From positions 1 through 64,000 of the forward strand of contig NZ_JBHSJJ010000024.1 of assembly GCF_042652345.1 (NCBI RefSeq): a stretch of 64,000 nucleotides of DNA. The letters are read 5' to 3'. The notes under the pieces were generated by a model. The model worked only from the letters and a program-made list of their open reading frames with translations. It was not told the DNA's origin and ran no database searches. How positions within the stretch are numbered: the stretch's first letter is position 1; the number at the start of each line of letters is the position of its first letter. The translations under genes and the position numbers were made by a program. Shown here piece after piece: positions 51,436 to 60,101 of this stretch. Source of the stretch: Negadavirga shengliensis. GTDB taxonomy: Bacteria > Bacteroidota > Bacteroidia > Cytophagales > Cyclobacteriaceae.

Positions 51436-53841
51436 ATGTGGAAAAACTACTTCAAAATTGCCTGGAGAAATATTCTGAAAAATAAAGTAAGGACAGCCAT
51501 CCATATTTTGGGATTGGCCATCGGAATAGCTGTTTGTTTTGTTGTTTTTAATGTCATTTCTTATTCCTATAGTTTTGATACTTTTCATCCCAGGAAGGAC
51601 GACATATTCAGGGTGACCACTACCACCCGCTATTGGGACCAGTCCTGGGTCAACACCGGTGTACCGTTTCCATTAAGTGAAGTGATAGCGGAGGAACTAA
51701 CGGGGATAGAGGATATAACGCATTTTTATACACTATATGGCACGATGGTACTGGTGCCTTCCCAGGAAATGAACATGGGGAGGACGGATAAGGTAACGTT
51801 TGCCGATCCCGGCTTCTTCCGGATATTCCAAAGGGAATGGCTGGCGGGCAATCCTGAAATAGCGCTGGAACATCCCCATTCTGTGGTGCTGACCGAGAGC
51901 AGCCTGGCGAAATATTTCCCCGATTCGGATGCCGGAGAGGTGCTAGGAAAGGAAATACTATATGTCTATCGTGACAGCATTGCCGTTCGTGTCACAGGAG
52001 TGGTAAGGGATTATTCCGAAAGGACGGATTTTACTTTTACTGATTTTATTTCCAAAAGCACGCTTGCCACACTTGAAAGCAAGGATAGCTTCAATATGGA
52101 CAACTGGCAATCCGTCAATTCCGCTTCACAGCTTTTCCTGTTGCTGGAAGATAAAAGACCCAAAGGAGACATGGCCGTCGGTCTCGCGCATATTGTAGAG
52201 AAATACATAGAATTTGAGGAAGGAAGGAGTACTGAATTTTTCATACAGCCGCTATCAGAACTTCATTTCGGCTCTACTTACTCCAACACCGGAGCCAATA
52301 AAACTTTCTTGAAAGGGATTTTGATCATAGGGATGATTATTCTCCTGATCGCCTGCATGAACTTTATCAATCTGGAAACAGCCCAGGCAATCAACAGATC
52401 CAAAGAGGTGGGTATCCGTAAAACGTTGGGAAGCAATAAAAAACAATTGGTAACGCAGTTTCTGGTGGAGACCTTTGTGTTGATATGGATAGCTATCGTA
52501 TGCTCTCTGTTAATGTGTGAATTGATTGAGCACTACTTTGAGGATTATCTACCCAAAGAGATGGCGGTTAACTACCTTTCTTTGGAGAACATGTGTTTTC
52601 TGGTAGTCCTGAGTTTATTTTTGACTTTTGTACCGGGGTTTTATCCGGCGGCGATCCTTGGTAACTACCAGCCGGTCAGGGCGATGAAACAGGAAAATGT
52701 TGTTGTAAGAGGGGGCTTCGGAATATTCTTAAGAAAAAATCTAACGGTGCTCCAGTTTACACTTTCTATCGCCTTTATCATTTCCGTATTGGTCATTCAC
52801 CGTCAAATACAGTTTCTTTCTAACCAGGAACTGGGTTTCAATAGGGAAGTTGTGCTCTACGCGCAAACACCTTATAAGGATCCGATGAAGCGCAATCTAA
52901 ATTTGAAGGCGCAATTGGAGCAACAGGCTTTTGTAAAAGCAGTCAGTCTGAGCAATGAAACCATCGCTGCTTCGGGTTTATGGACCTCATCGATCGAATA
53001 TGGGGGTGAGAACGAAAAGCAAGAGTATGAAGCCCAGATTAAATTGATTGACAAGGATTATTTAGAGGTCAACGGTGTGAGACTGCTTGCCGGAAGAAAT
53101 ATCCGGGATGTGTCCGGTGAGACATTGGTAAACCTGGCATTGGTTGAAAAACTTGGCTTTAAAAATCCCGATGAAATCATAGGGGAAATTCTGGATTATG
53201 ATGAGGATAGACTGACAGTAGTAGGAGTGACAAGTAATTTTCATGCCAGGCCGCTTCGTGAGCATATCCGGCCACTCATCATGTACTATGATCCGGAGTT
53301 GCTTCCTATCGTCAATGTGAAGCTGGAGCCGGGTACTGACGTTGCGGAAGCCAAAGCCACCCTTGGCGCCTTGCTCAAACGTAATTATCCAGATGAAAGC
53401 AATGAGTTTGCTTTTCTGGATACAGTTATCGAAAGGTTTTACAATGAAGACAGGAAGTTACAGGGGATTTTTGGTTTCGCTTCGGGTATGGCCGTCTTGA
53501 TCAGTTGCATGGGACTTTTTGGGCTTTCATCTTTTACCATTTCCAGGAGAATAAAGGAACTGAGTATCCGAAAGGTACTGGGGGCTTCGGTAACACAGAT
53601 ACTGCAATTGGTCTCCAGGGAATATATGGCTCTAATGGCTGTTGCTTTCCTACTGGGCAGCATTCCCGCCTGGCTGTTTCTAGATAACTGGTTGCTATCA
53701 TTTTCTTTTAAAATAGATATGCCATGGGGCTTATTTGTGCTGGCCGGTTTAGTGGCATTGACCCTTTGTCTGCTTATTGTAGGGCTACACTCACTAAAAG
53801 CGGCACGAAAAAATCCGGCTGAGATACTGAAGAACGAGTAA
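51436..53841 (+). CDS. MacB/FtsX-type ABC transporter permease
   Basis: An 801-residue permease of the two-repeat type common in Bacteroidota. The N-terminal MWKNYFKIAWRNILKNKVRTAI with one membrane helix leads into a large extracytoplasmic MacB_PCD domain (about 50-270). An FtsX domain follows (three helices, about 285-415), with MNFINLETAQAINRSKEVGIRKTLG and the GFYPAAILGNYQPVRAMK turn. A second helix plus periplasmic domain comes next (about 430-670), then a second FtsX domain with SFTISRRIKELSIRKVLGAS and SLKAARKNPAEILKNE at the end. The R-x-KE-x-GIRK segments contact the ATPase. No ATP-binding subunit is adjacent. The substrate is unknown, probably efflux or lipoprotein/peptide related. 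Confidence 0.93.
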   Translation: MWKNYFKIAWRNILKNKVRTAIHILGLAIGIAVCFVVFNVISYSYSFDTFHPRKDDIFRVTTTTRYWDQSWVNTGVPFPLSEVIAEELTGIEDITHFYTLYGTMVLVPSQEMNMGRTDKVTFADPGFFRIFQREWLAGNPEIALEHPHSVVLTESSLAKYFPDSDAGEVLGKEILYVYRDSIAVRVTGVVRDYSERTDFTFTDFISKSTLATLESKDSFNMDNWQSVNSASQLFLLLEDKRPKGDMAVGLAHIVEKYIEFEEGRSTEFFIQPLSELHFGSTYSNTGANKTFLKGILIIGMIILLIACMNFINLETAQAINRSKEVGIRKTLGSNKKQLVTQFLVETFVLIWIAIVCSLLMCELIEHYFEDYLPKEMAVNYLSLENMCFLVVLSLFLTFVPGFYPAAILGNYQPVRAMKQENVVVRGGFGIFLRKNLTVLQFTLSIAFIISVLVIHRQIQFLSNQELGFNREVVLYAQTPYKDPMKRNLNLKAQLEQQAFVKAVSLSNETIAASGLWTSSIEYGGENEKQEYEAQIKLIDKDYLEVNGVRLLAGRNIRDVSGETLVNLALVEKLGFKNPDEIIGEILDYDEDRLTVVGVTSNFHARPLREHIRPLIMYYDPELLPIVNVKLEPGTDVAEAKATLGALLKRNYPDESNEFAFLDTVIERFYNEDRKLQGIFGFASGMAVLISCMGLFGLSSFTISRRIKELSIRKVLGASVTQILQLVSREYMALMAVAFLLGSIPAWLFLDNWLLSFSFKIDMPWGLFVLAGLVALTLCLLIVGLHSLKAARKNPAEILKNE

Positions 53842-54308
53842 GATGCTACCATGTTTGGCTTTTTCTCGGACCATTGAGGCATCAAGTATTGAAGTCCGCA
53901 GATCATCAACAATATCTTTTTCCACATTTACCGCTTAAGGCGGGCCGGATGTCAGCAATCTTATTGGAACGGCAGACTTCAATTTTTTTATTGGCGCATG
54001 GGCATAAACCGAAACATGCGAGCTTTTCCCGAAGTAAGTTCCCCGAAACCAGTTCGAGGCTGGTTGGGTTAAGCTATCCCGATCTGACGTGCGCGACAAG
54101 TTATGGCCATTGAAAAACAAATTATAAACAAATGAACCGAAGGAGATAATTGACAATCAGATATCGTCTGGAAAACCTCCTTTTGGTTTCATCAGGAAGG
54201 CTGGAAGTTATGGATCATTTTTTAGTTTCGCATGTGGGGAGGATTGGATCAGGGACATAAGGTTCTTTGAATTTTCATCTTTTACGATTTCGATGAATAT
54301 TAAATGGA
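53842..54308. other. Intergenic region with repeat modules
   Basis: About 470 bases between convergent genes with no credible gene. It carries CGAAACATGCGAG (54014-54026, also near 36370 on the minus strand), a CCCGAAACCAG..GGCTGGTT imperfect palindrome (54042-54065), and the A plus D repeat modules (54071-54137) shared with 49.89-50.04 kb. The last 170 bases show nothing recognisable. Confidence 0.55.
54071..54137 (+). repeat. Repeat modules A and D, uninterrupted copy
   Basis: AAGCTATCCCGAT (54071-54083) is identical to 49887-49899. The following CGACAAGTTATGGCCATTG matches GGACAAGTTGTGACCATTG, and AAAAACAAATTATAAACAAATGA continues directly (54113-54135). In the 49.9 kb copy these halves are separated by an insert. 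The ATG in module D here opens only a five-codon frame. Confidence 0.65.
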
Positions 54309-54881
54309 TTATGCGGCAGATACCTCCGTGTCTTTCGGATGATAATACAATAAAGTCATTCCGGATCTAAAAGCCTTTGATTGGACCAGGTTCAGGTTGA
54401 TGCGTTCCCTGATGTCCCTGAAGAGGGGTAAGCCGCCCCCCAACACCACCGGATGGAGCCCGATTTGGTACTCATCTATAAGGTTAAGGTTGATGAAACT
54501 GGTGATCAGACCCGCTCCCCCGAAAAGCCATATGTCTTTGCCATCTCCTTGCTTTATTTGTTGGACTTGGGCCGCTATCTGATCCCTGACCAGACTGTCG
54601 TTAGCTTTTGCTTCCTGCAGCGTGGTGGAAAACACATACTTTTTCATTTGGCCGACTTTCTCATAAAAAGCCTTTTCACTTTCATCACCGTCGGAACCTG
54701 GTACGTAATTTCCGAACAGTTCATAGCTTTTTCTGCCGTAAAGTATGGTGTCCACATTGCTGATAAAGCGGTTCAGTTCATCCGCTACTTCGTCATCAAA
54801 AATACACCAGTCAATTTCCCCATGGGGTCCTTCAATAAAGCCGTCCAATGATACGGCAAGGTTAAGAATTACTTTTCTCAT
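54309..54881 (-). CDS. Dihydrofolate-reductase-like (RibD C-terminal) protein
   Basis: A 190-residue reductase of the DHFR/RibD-C superfamily, close to Bacillus YyaP/YwjB-like proteins. MRKVILNLAVSLDGFIEGPHGEIDW is the first strand and substrate loop, followed by FISNVDTILYGRKSYELFG, MKKYVFSTTLQEAKAND, GKDIWLFGGAGLITSFINLNLIDEYQIGLHPVVLGGG with the NADPH-binding GG-x-G, and LPLFRDIRERINLNLVQ near the end. The true substrate of this group is unknown. It converges on the permease side and is divergent from the AraC gene (201-base gap). Confidence 0.92.
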   Translation of the reverse strand: MRKVILNLAVSLDGFIEGPHGEIDWCIFDDEVADELNRFISNVDTILYGRKSYELFGNYVPGSDGDESEKAFYEKVGQMKKYVFSTTLQEAKANDSLVRDQIAAQVQQIKQGDGKDIWLFGGAGLITSFINLNLIDEYQIGLHPVVLGGGLPLFRDIRERINLNLVQSKAFRSGMTLLYYHPKDTEVSAA

Positions 54882-55082
54882 TTTCTATGGTGATAATGGT
54901 TGATATGCGCCAAATGTCTATGCGATATTTTCAATACGGGAAATTGATTCAAACCGTCTCAATTCACTGCCAAAAATAAGGGTTATTTCCGACTTGTTTT
55001 TCGATTTCATCACTTGAACCATTCGCGGATCCCCACTGTTTACTAAAGCACCTAAAAAGCATCCACCCTAAAATAATCTTTT

Positions 55083-56015
55083 ATGGCCTCTGTGATACAG
55101 TTTCAGCACATAGATGATTTTGTACAAAAGCTAAAGTTAGGTATAAGGCCCAAGCAATCCGGTTTTTTTGTCCTAAAGTATGAACAGATTCCCTATGAAT
55201 GCTTTGAGGATTTAGAAGCCTATCGGCAAAACTACTTTGAGATCACTTTGGATGTTAGCCAGGCCTGTAATATTCAGGTGGACCGTTTTGAGCTCCCTTC
55301 GCAGGAAAACCGGCTGACCTTGGTGAGTCCGCACAGGTTGCAGAAAATATTGTCCCAAGCCATTTCCCTGCATAATTGCAAGGGTTACAGCCTGTTTTTC
55401 AGCCCCCAGTTTTTGGGGACCGCTCCGGGTAACCATGAATTTTCCAGGGATTATCCCTTTTTTGATCACCTGAATTTTCCTGCAATCATACTGGAGAGAC
55501 ATGAAATGGCCGAACTGTACGATTTGGCAGGAAAAATTTATTATGAATACGAGCAAGCGGGTGAATGGAGCGCAGACATCATCAAAAGCTACCTGAATAT
55601 TCTATTGCTGAAGGCAAAACAAAAATACCCCATTGCCAGTCCCAAAGCTCCCATTGATAGGAATCAAGAGATTTACAACACTTTTTCGCATTTGGTTCGT
55701 GATCAGTTCAGGGAACACTATACGGTTAGGGATTATGCCGGCATGATGCATATCAGCCCAAAACATCTGTCCGAAACCATCAAAAAAGTAAGTGGCAAAA
55801 GCGCCCTCCAGGTTATTCATACCAATCGTTTACACTACGCGCAGGCACTTTTACAGTCCACGCATAAAACGGTAGCGGAGATTGCATACGAGCTTAATTT
55901 CGAAAGCCCCGATTATTTTTCCGCATTTTTCAAGAGACTGGCAGGGAGAAGCCCGGTCCGGTTCCGTTTGGAGAAAACAAATAATACTTCGGAAAGGCCG
56001 TTGGCCACATATTAA
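55083..56015 (+). CDS. AraC-family transcriptional regulator
   Basis: A 310-residue regulator. The N-terminal domain (about 1-175) is a cupin-like sensor of the type found before Bacteroidota AraC domains (FFVLKYEQIPYECFEDLEAY, FELPSQENRLTLVSPHRLQK). The C-terminal region (about 205-300) has two helix-turn-helix units: YTVRDYAGMMHISPKHLSET for the first and TVAEIAYELNFESPDYFSAFFKRLAG with RSPVRFRLE for the second. The ligand is unknown. Its target may be the divergent DHFR-like gene or the downstream Rrf2 unit, both close; this is inferred from position only. Confidence 0.92.
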   Translation: MASVIQFQHIDDFVQKLKLGIRPKQSGFFVLKYEQIPYECFEDLEAYRQNYFEITLDVSQACNIQVDRFELPSQENRLTLVSPHRLQKILSQAISLHNCKGYSLFFSPQFLGTAPGNHEFSRDYPFFDHLNFPAIILERHEMAELYDLAGKIYYEYEQAGEWSADIIKSYLNILLLKAKQKYPIASPKAPIDRNQEIYNTFSHLVRDQFREHYTVRDYAGMMHISPKHLSETIKKVSGKSALQVIHTNRLHYAQALLQSTHKTVAEIAYELNFESPDYFSAFFKRLAGRSPVRFRLEKTNNTSERPLATY

Positions 56016-56137
56016 TCCAAGAAAGACTCATTTTAAAAGCGTCCTTCCTGATGGGGACTGGGTGCAGTAAGGAAAATAACGGCAGTAAATTTTTTTCCAA
56101 ATCGCTTGCCTATACCAAATGCTTCTTTCATCTTTGT

Positions 56138-56160
56138 ACTGTAATCAAAAATATTACAGT
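56138..56160. promoter_or_regulatory. Dyad operator upstream of the Rrf2 gene
   Basis: ACTGTAAT (56138-56145), seven bases, ATTACAGT (56153-56160) is a perfect 8-bp inverted repeat that ends one base before the ATG of the Rrf2 regulator. A near-identical dyad stands before the next gene (56586-56608). Rrf2 proteins bind such AT-rich dyads, so autoregulation is the natural reading. Confidence 0.75.
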
Positions 56161-56571
56161 ATGAGCAATGCCCGGTTTGCTGTTTCTCTTCACATCCTGA
56201 CCCTGTTAAAGCGTTTTGAAGGGGAAGTATTGTCTTCCGCTTTTATTGCCGGCAGTATCAATATCAACCCCGCAACGGTCAGAAAAGAAATTGGCAATCT
56301 CAAAAAACAAGGCTTGGTGACAAGCAAGGAAGGGAAAGAAGGAGGGACTATACTGGCCAAACCGGCCCAGGCCATCTTGTTGTCGGAGATTTACCGGGCG
56401 GTAAAGCAGACACCCTTGCTTGGAAAAAACAAAAACGAGCCCAACCCCCTTTGCGACGTAGGCAGGCAAATCAACCATCATCTGGATGATTTGTACAAAG
56501 ATGTAGAAGAGTATCTGGAAAGGCGGTTGGAAAAATTGACCCTGGCCGATTTTGTCAGGAAGTTCGATTAA
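56161..56571 (+). CDS. Rrf2-family transcriptional regulator (YwnA-like)
   Basis: A 136-residue winged-helix repressor. MSNARFAVSLHILTLL opens the domain. SAFIAGSININPATVRKEIGNLKKQGLV (about 26-53) is the HTH and EGGTILAKPAQAILLSEIYRAV the wing and following helix. The dimerisation helix ends with VEEYLERRLEKLTLADFV. Only one cysteine (Cys98, in NPLCDVG) is present, so it is not an iron-sulfur type like IscR or NsrR; a one-cysteine redox or electrophile sensor is possible. A perfect dyad abuts the start codon and its twin precedes the next gene. ATG 56161 is chosen over 56119, whose extension would run through the operator. Confidence 0.92.
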   Translation: MSNARFAVSLHILTLLKRFEGEVLSSAFIAGSININPATVRKEIGNLKKQGLVTSKEGKEGGTILAKPAQAILLSEIYRAVKQTPLLGKNKNEPNPLCDVGRQINHHLDDLYKDVEEYLERRLEKLTLADFVRKFD

Positions 56572-56585
56572 TTTTTTTGACCAAA

Positions 56586-56608
56586 ACTGTAATAAAAAAT
56601 ATTACAAT
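56586..56608. promoter_or_regulatory. Dyad operator upstream of the NAD(P)H-binding protein gene
   Basis: ACTGTAAT (56586-56593), seven bases, ATTACAAT (56601-56608): an 8-bp inverted repeat with one mismatch, 22 bases before the start codon. It shares half-sites, spacer length and even an A-rich spacer with the dyad at 56138-56160, which points to control by the Rrf2 protein encoded between them. Confidence 0.75.
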
Positions 56609-56630
56609 AAAATAAACTTAAACAAACACC

Positions 56631-57287
56631 ATGATGAAAATTGCAGTAATCGGGGCCACCGGATTTGTAGGCCCGCATCTTGTTCGGGAAGCCCTGGAAA
56701 GGGGGCATGAAGTGACCGCTATCGTCAGAGACCCATCCAAGGTAAAATTGGATCATCCCCAACTTGATGTGGTACAAGGGGATATATTGGATGCGGCGGA
56801 TACCAGCCGTTTATTGGAGGGACATGAAGCTGTACTCAGTGCGTACAATCCCGGTTGGGAAAACCCCAGACTTTATGAAGAATATCTGGAAGGGGCAATG
56901 GCCCTCCAAAGGGCAGCCAAAAAAGCAGGTGTGAAAAGGCTGTTGGTGATAGGGGGGGCAGGCAGCCTGGAAATAGCACCGGGGGTACAATTGGTGGATA
57001 CGCCTGAGTTCCCTTCTGCCTGGAAAGCAGGTGCCACTGCTGCAAGGGACTATTTGAACATCCTGAAAAAGGAGACCGAATTGGAATGGACATTTCTTTC
57101 TCCGGCCATTGAAATGCATGCAGGTATCACGACAGGCAGGACGGGAAAATACAGGCAGGGTACTGACCAGCCGGTGTTTGATGACAAGGGAGTTAGTAGG
57201 ATTTCTGCCGAAGACCTTGTTGTGGCCCTCTTGGATGAGTTGGAGAATGGTGCGTTCATCAATCGTCGTTTTACGGTAGCTTATTGA
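56631..57287 (+). CDS. NmrA/YwnB-like NAD(P)H-binding protein
   Basis: A 218-residue atypical SDR: MKIAVIGATGFVGPHLVREALERGHEVTAIVRD with G-x-x-G-x-x-G (about 8-14), VVQGDILDAADTSRLLEGHEAVLSAY, VKRLLVIGGAGSLEIAPG and LEWTFLSPAIEMHAG. The Tyr-x3-Lys catalytic pair of classical SDRs is absent, as usual for this group. In Bacillus subtilis a related pair (ywnA, an Rrf2 regulator, and ywnB) is also adjacent. With the shared operators this suggests an old regulator-target module, possibly for electrophile or quinone stress. ATG 56631 or 56634 starts the protein. The broken hydrolase gene follows after 8 bases. Confidence 0.92.
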   Translation: MMKIAVIGATGFVGPHLVREALERGHEVTAIVRDPSKVKLDHPQLDVVQGDILDAADTSRLLEGHEAVLSAYNPGWENPRLYEEYLEGAMALQRAAKKAGVKRLLVIGGAGSLEIAPGVQLVDTPEFPSAWKAGATAARDYLNILKKETELEWTFLSPAIEMHAGITTGRTGKYRQGTDQPVFDDKGVSRISAEDLVVALLDELENGAFINRRFTVAY

Positions 57288-57295
57288 CTATAGGT

Positions 57296-58186
57296 ATGAA
57301 AACCAGCGAGTTGCCGACATCAACGAAGGGGAGGGTATTTTATAAGTCCATACGGATAGATGGGTTGGATATATTTTACAGGGAGGCGGGGGATTCCCGC
57401 CGACCCACCCTTTTGCTCCTGCATGGGTTTCCCTCTTCTTCCCATATGTATAGGGATCTAATCTTGGACCTGTCGGATAAATATCATCTTGTAGCGCCCG
57501 ATTAACCCGGTTTTGGCTACAGTGCGATGCCGGACCGGACAGTCTATCCATATACCTTTGATCAGCTTTCTGCTGTCATGGAGAAGTTTACAGATGCGCT
57601 TTCATTAGGATCATTTCACCTTTATATGCAAGATTACGGAGCGCCTGTAGGTTATAGGATAGCGGCCAGAAGACCTGGGCTGATCAAGTCCCTGATCATC
57701 CAAAATGCCAATGCCTATTTGGAAGGTCTCGGTCCTGCCACAGAAGCAGGGCAACAGTTTTGGGCAGACCGGAACAGGGAAACAGAAACAGCAATGAGGG
57801 AGTTACTGACGCTGGAAGGTACAAAATCCCAATACCTTGAAGGTGCAGGTGACCGTTCCCGTATCAGCCCTGATGCCTGGCATCTGGATCAATATTTTTT
57901 GGAAAGACCCGGAAACAAGGACATCCAACTTGATTTGTTGTATGATTACCGCAACAACCTGGAATGTTATCCTGAGTGGCAGGCTTATTTAAGGATGCAC
58001 CAGCCGCCGGCATTGATCGTGTGGGGGAAAAATGACCCTTTGTTTACCGAAGCGGGAGCACGGGCTTATCTAAAGGATCTTCCGGAAGCGGAGTTCCACC
58101 TCTTTGATACCGGTCATTTTGCTTTGGAGGAATGTCACAGGGAGATCGGCGCCCTGATGGATATTTTTTTACAAAAACATAGTTGA
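57296..58186 (+). pseudogene. Alpha/beta hydrolase (epoxide-hydrolase-like) broken by an in-frame stop
   Basis: The two open stretches lie in one frame. The first ends ..KYHLVAPD, then TAA at 57503-57505, then PGFGYSAMPD.. continues. Family members read VAPD-Tyr/aromatic-PGFGYS, so a single base change (TAT or TAC to TAA) explains the break. The rest is intact: oxyanion HGFPSSSHMYRDL, nucleophile Asp in MQDYGAPVGYR, FxxGKNDPLF-like acid loop (VWGKNDPLFTEAG) and catalytic His in DTGHFALEE. Total about 296 codons, normal for the family. Without readthrough it makes a 69-residue stub. It is third in the Rrf2-linked run. Sequencing error is the main alternative. Confidence 0.8.
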
Positions 58187-58339
58187 TGCGGTCACGTTTT
58201 CGTTGCTTACGGTGTCCCCTGTTTTAAACGGACAATTGATATGACCAATTACCAACCTGTCTTTTTAAAAAAATGTAAGTAGGCGTCACGTAAAGGTTGG
58301 GTATTTTGTCTTAGAGGTAAATAAACTTAAACCTATAAG

Positions 58340-58801
58340 ATGATGACAGAAAGAATTTCATTCGTGGAGCTGGACTCCAAATTGTTTGACGGGATGAACA
58401 GGACAGAAATGTACCTGAAAAAGTCGGGACTTGATCTCAAACTGCTTGAATTGATAAAATACCGGGTATCCCAGATCAACGGTTGTGCATTTTGTCTGGA
58501 TATGCACCATAAGGAGGCGATTCATATGGGAGAAAGTGAATTGAGGCTCCACAGCCTTGCTGCCTGGAAAGAATGCCCTTTTTACGATGAAAAGGAAAGA
58601 GCAGCCTTGGCGTTTGCGGAGACCTTGACACTCGCAGCCCGTCAAGAGGCTGGTGATGAAGTGTTTGATGAACTTGCACGTCATTTCTCCAAACAGGAAA
58701 TCGCTTCGCTGACCTTGGCGGTCACCCAAATCAATGCCTGGAACAGGATCAACAAGGCATTCGGAACCATTCCCGGAGCGTATCAGGTAGGTCAGTATTG
58801 A
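58340..58801 (+). CDS. AhpD-like carboxymuconolactone decarboxylase family protein
   Basis: A 153-residue protein of the CMD/AhpD superfamily: LELIKYRVSQINGCAFCLDMHHKEAIHMG (about 36-64), with the Cys-x-x-Cys and downstream His that form the redox centre of alkylhydroperoxidases, then ERAALAFAETLTLAAR and EIASLTLAVTQINAWNRINKAFG. It is probably a cytoplasmic thiol peroxidase-like or disulphide-exchange enzyme. It lies 153 bases after the broken hydrolase, with its own likely promoter, and is followed by a 13-bp GC-rich stem. The neighbouring Rrf2/NmrA and GAF-AraC genes suggest a redox-stress island, which is inference. Confidence 0.93.
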   Translation: MMTERISFVELDSKLFDGMNRTEMYLKKSGLDLKLLELIKYRVSQINGCAFCLDMHHKEAIHMGESELRLHSLAAWKECPFYDEKERAALAFAETLTLAARQEAGDEVFDELARHFSKQEIASLTLAVTQINAWNRINKAFGTIPGAYQVGQY

Positions 58802-58810
58802 CAATGATTC

Positions 58811-58848
58811 ACCCAGGCCCCTTACTGACGGAGGAAAGGGGCCTGGGT
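58811..58848 (+). terminator. Perfect 13-bp hairpin after the AhpD-like gene
   Basis: ACCCAGGCCCCTT (58811-58823) and AAGGGGCCTGGGT (58836-58848) pair perfectly around a 12-base loop, 10 bases after the stop codon. No T run follows, but position and strength fit a transcript end or stabiliser. Confidence 0.6.
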
Positions 58849-58917
58849 CCAACAGGCAACTTAACGCGGGAAAGCGACTGCCAGATAGTATTTTTTTGTA
58901 AAAAATCGTATTTTTAA

Positions 58918-59868
58918 ATGGATCCAACGGGGTGGGTGATGACAACAAATGACTTTAGGGTATCCGGACTCAACCGAATTTTCAAAGAGGAGGACTTACT
59001 GGAAATTGGACAAAACCACGTACGCGTACTTGGTATACTGAGTTATTTTGCCACTTCATTGTTTGACAAGAGCAGCACGGAGGAAGTGTTATGGGATATT
59101 ACGGAAAACTGCATAAGTCAACTGGGGTTAGAAGACTGTGTGGTTTACCTGTTGGATAAAAAACAGGAGAAGCTTATCCAAAAAGCCACTTTCGGCAACA
59201 AAAATCTGGGAAAGCGAAGCATATACAACCCTATAGTGATTCCTTATGGAAAGGGAATTGTCGGTACTGTGGCGATGACCGGAAAACCTTTGAAAATCGG
59301 CGATGTTCGCCTGGACAAGCGCTATATATTGGATGACATGCAGCGACAATCCGAACTGGCCGTTCCCATTTTTCTTGATGGAAAGGTCATCGGGGTGATT
59401 GACTCGGAGCATTCAGAAACCGCATTTTATACCGACCATCACCTGTATCTTTTTGAGCTGATCGCAGAGTTGACCGCCAAAAAACTCCGTCACATTTTAA
59501 ACAGAAACAAAACTCCTTTTACCAATGACAATGTCTACTACAGGCAGTTTTTGCATCTCATTGGGGAGGAGAAGCTATACAGGGACGAACAGCTTTCTTT
59601 GAACGATGTGGCAAACAGGCTTCATATCAGTGCCAATTATCTTTCCCAACTCGTCAACGTCTTGGGAAAAACCAGCTTTCCTGAACTTATCAATCGATTC
59701 AGGATAGAAGAGGCAGCGCGTTGTTTGCGCCACCGTGATTTTGCCCATTATACCGTAGAAAGCATAGGGTATGAAGTGGGGTTTCGCTCCAGGTCTTCTT
59801 TTTATTCTGCATTTAGGAAACAAACAGGGATGTCCCCCGCACAGTGGAGAAAAACATCATCTTCATAA
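58918..59868 (+). CDS. GAF-domain AraC-type transcriptional regulator
   Basis: A 316-residue regulator. A GAF domain fills about residues 35-195 (SQLGLEDCVVYLLDKKQEKL, GKGIVGTVAMTGKPLKIGDV, SELAVPIFLDGKVIGVIDSE), and a C-terminal AraC domain about 215-314 (LSLNDVANRLHISANYLSQL, YTVESIGYEVGFRSRSSFYSAFRKQTGMSPAQWR). Both helix-turn-helix units are complete. GAF domains bind small ligands such as cyclic nucleotides or haem; none can be named here. It may control the AhpD-like gene upstream. A 233-base AT-rich gap follows before the collagen-like gene. Confidence 0.93.
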   Translation: MDPTGWVMTTNDFRVSGLNRIFKEEDLLEIGQNHVRVLGILSYFATSLFDKSSTEEVLWDITENCISQLGLEDCVVYLLDKKQEKLIQKATFGNKNLGKRSIYNPIVIPYGKGIVGTVAMTGKPLKIGDVRLDKRYILDDMQRQSELAVPIFLDGKVIGVIDSEHSETAFYTDHHLYLFELIAELTAKKLRHILNRNKTPFTNDNVYYRQFLHLIGEEKLYRDEQLSLNDVANRLHISANYLSQLVNVLGKTSFPELINRFRIEEAARCLRHRDFAHYTVESIGYEVGFRSRSSFYSAFRKQTGMSPAQWRKTSSS

Positions 59869-60101
59869 GGCCAAAAGCTTGGATGAGGATATAATCAAAA
59901 AGTGCTCCCCGGTACTACATTTTAAAAAAAAATGACAAAAGATGACTGGTTTCAAGTCGATTTGATACACAAATATGTCCTGATTTGTTGAAACCCAAAG
60001 AATCAGGATGTTTTTTTAATGGATTTATTTTTGATTTAAATATTGAAAATGTCTCTCTTTCTTGGATATAACATCATAAAAAATTGAGACCATAAATCAT
60101 C

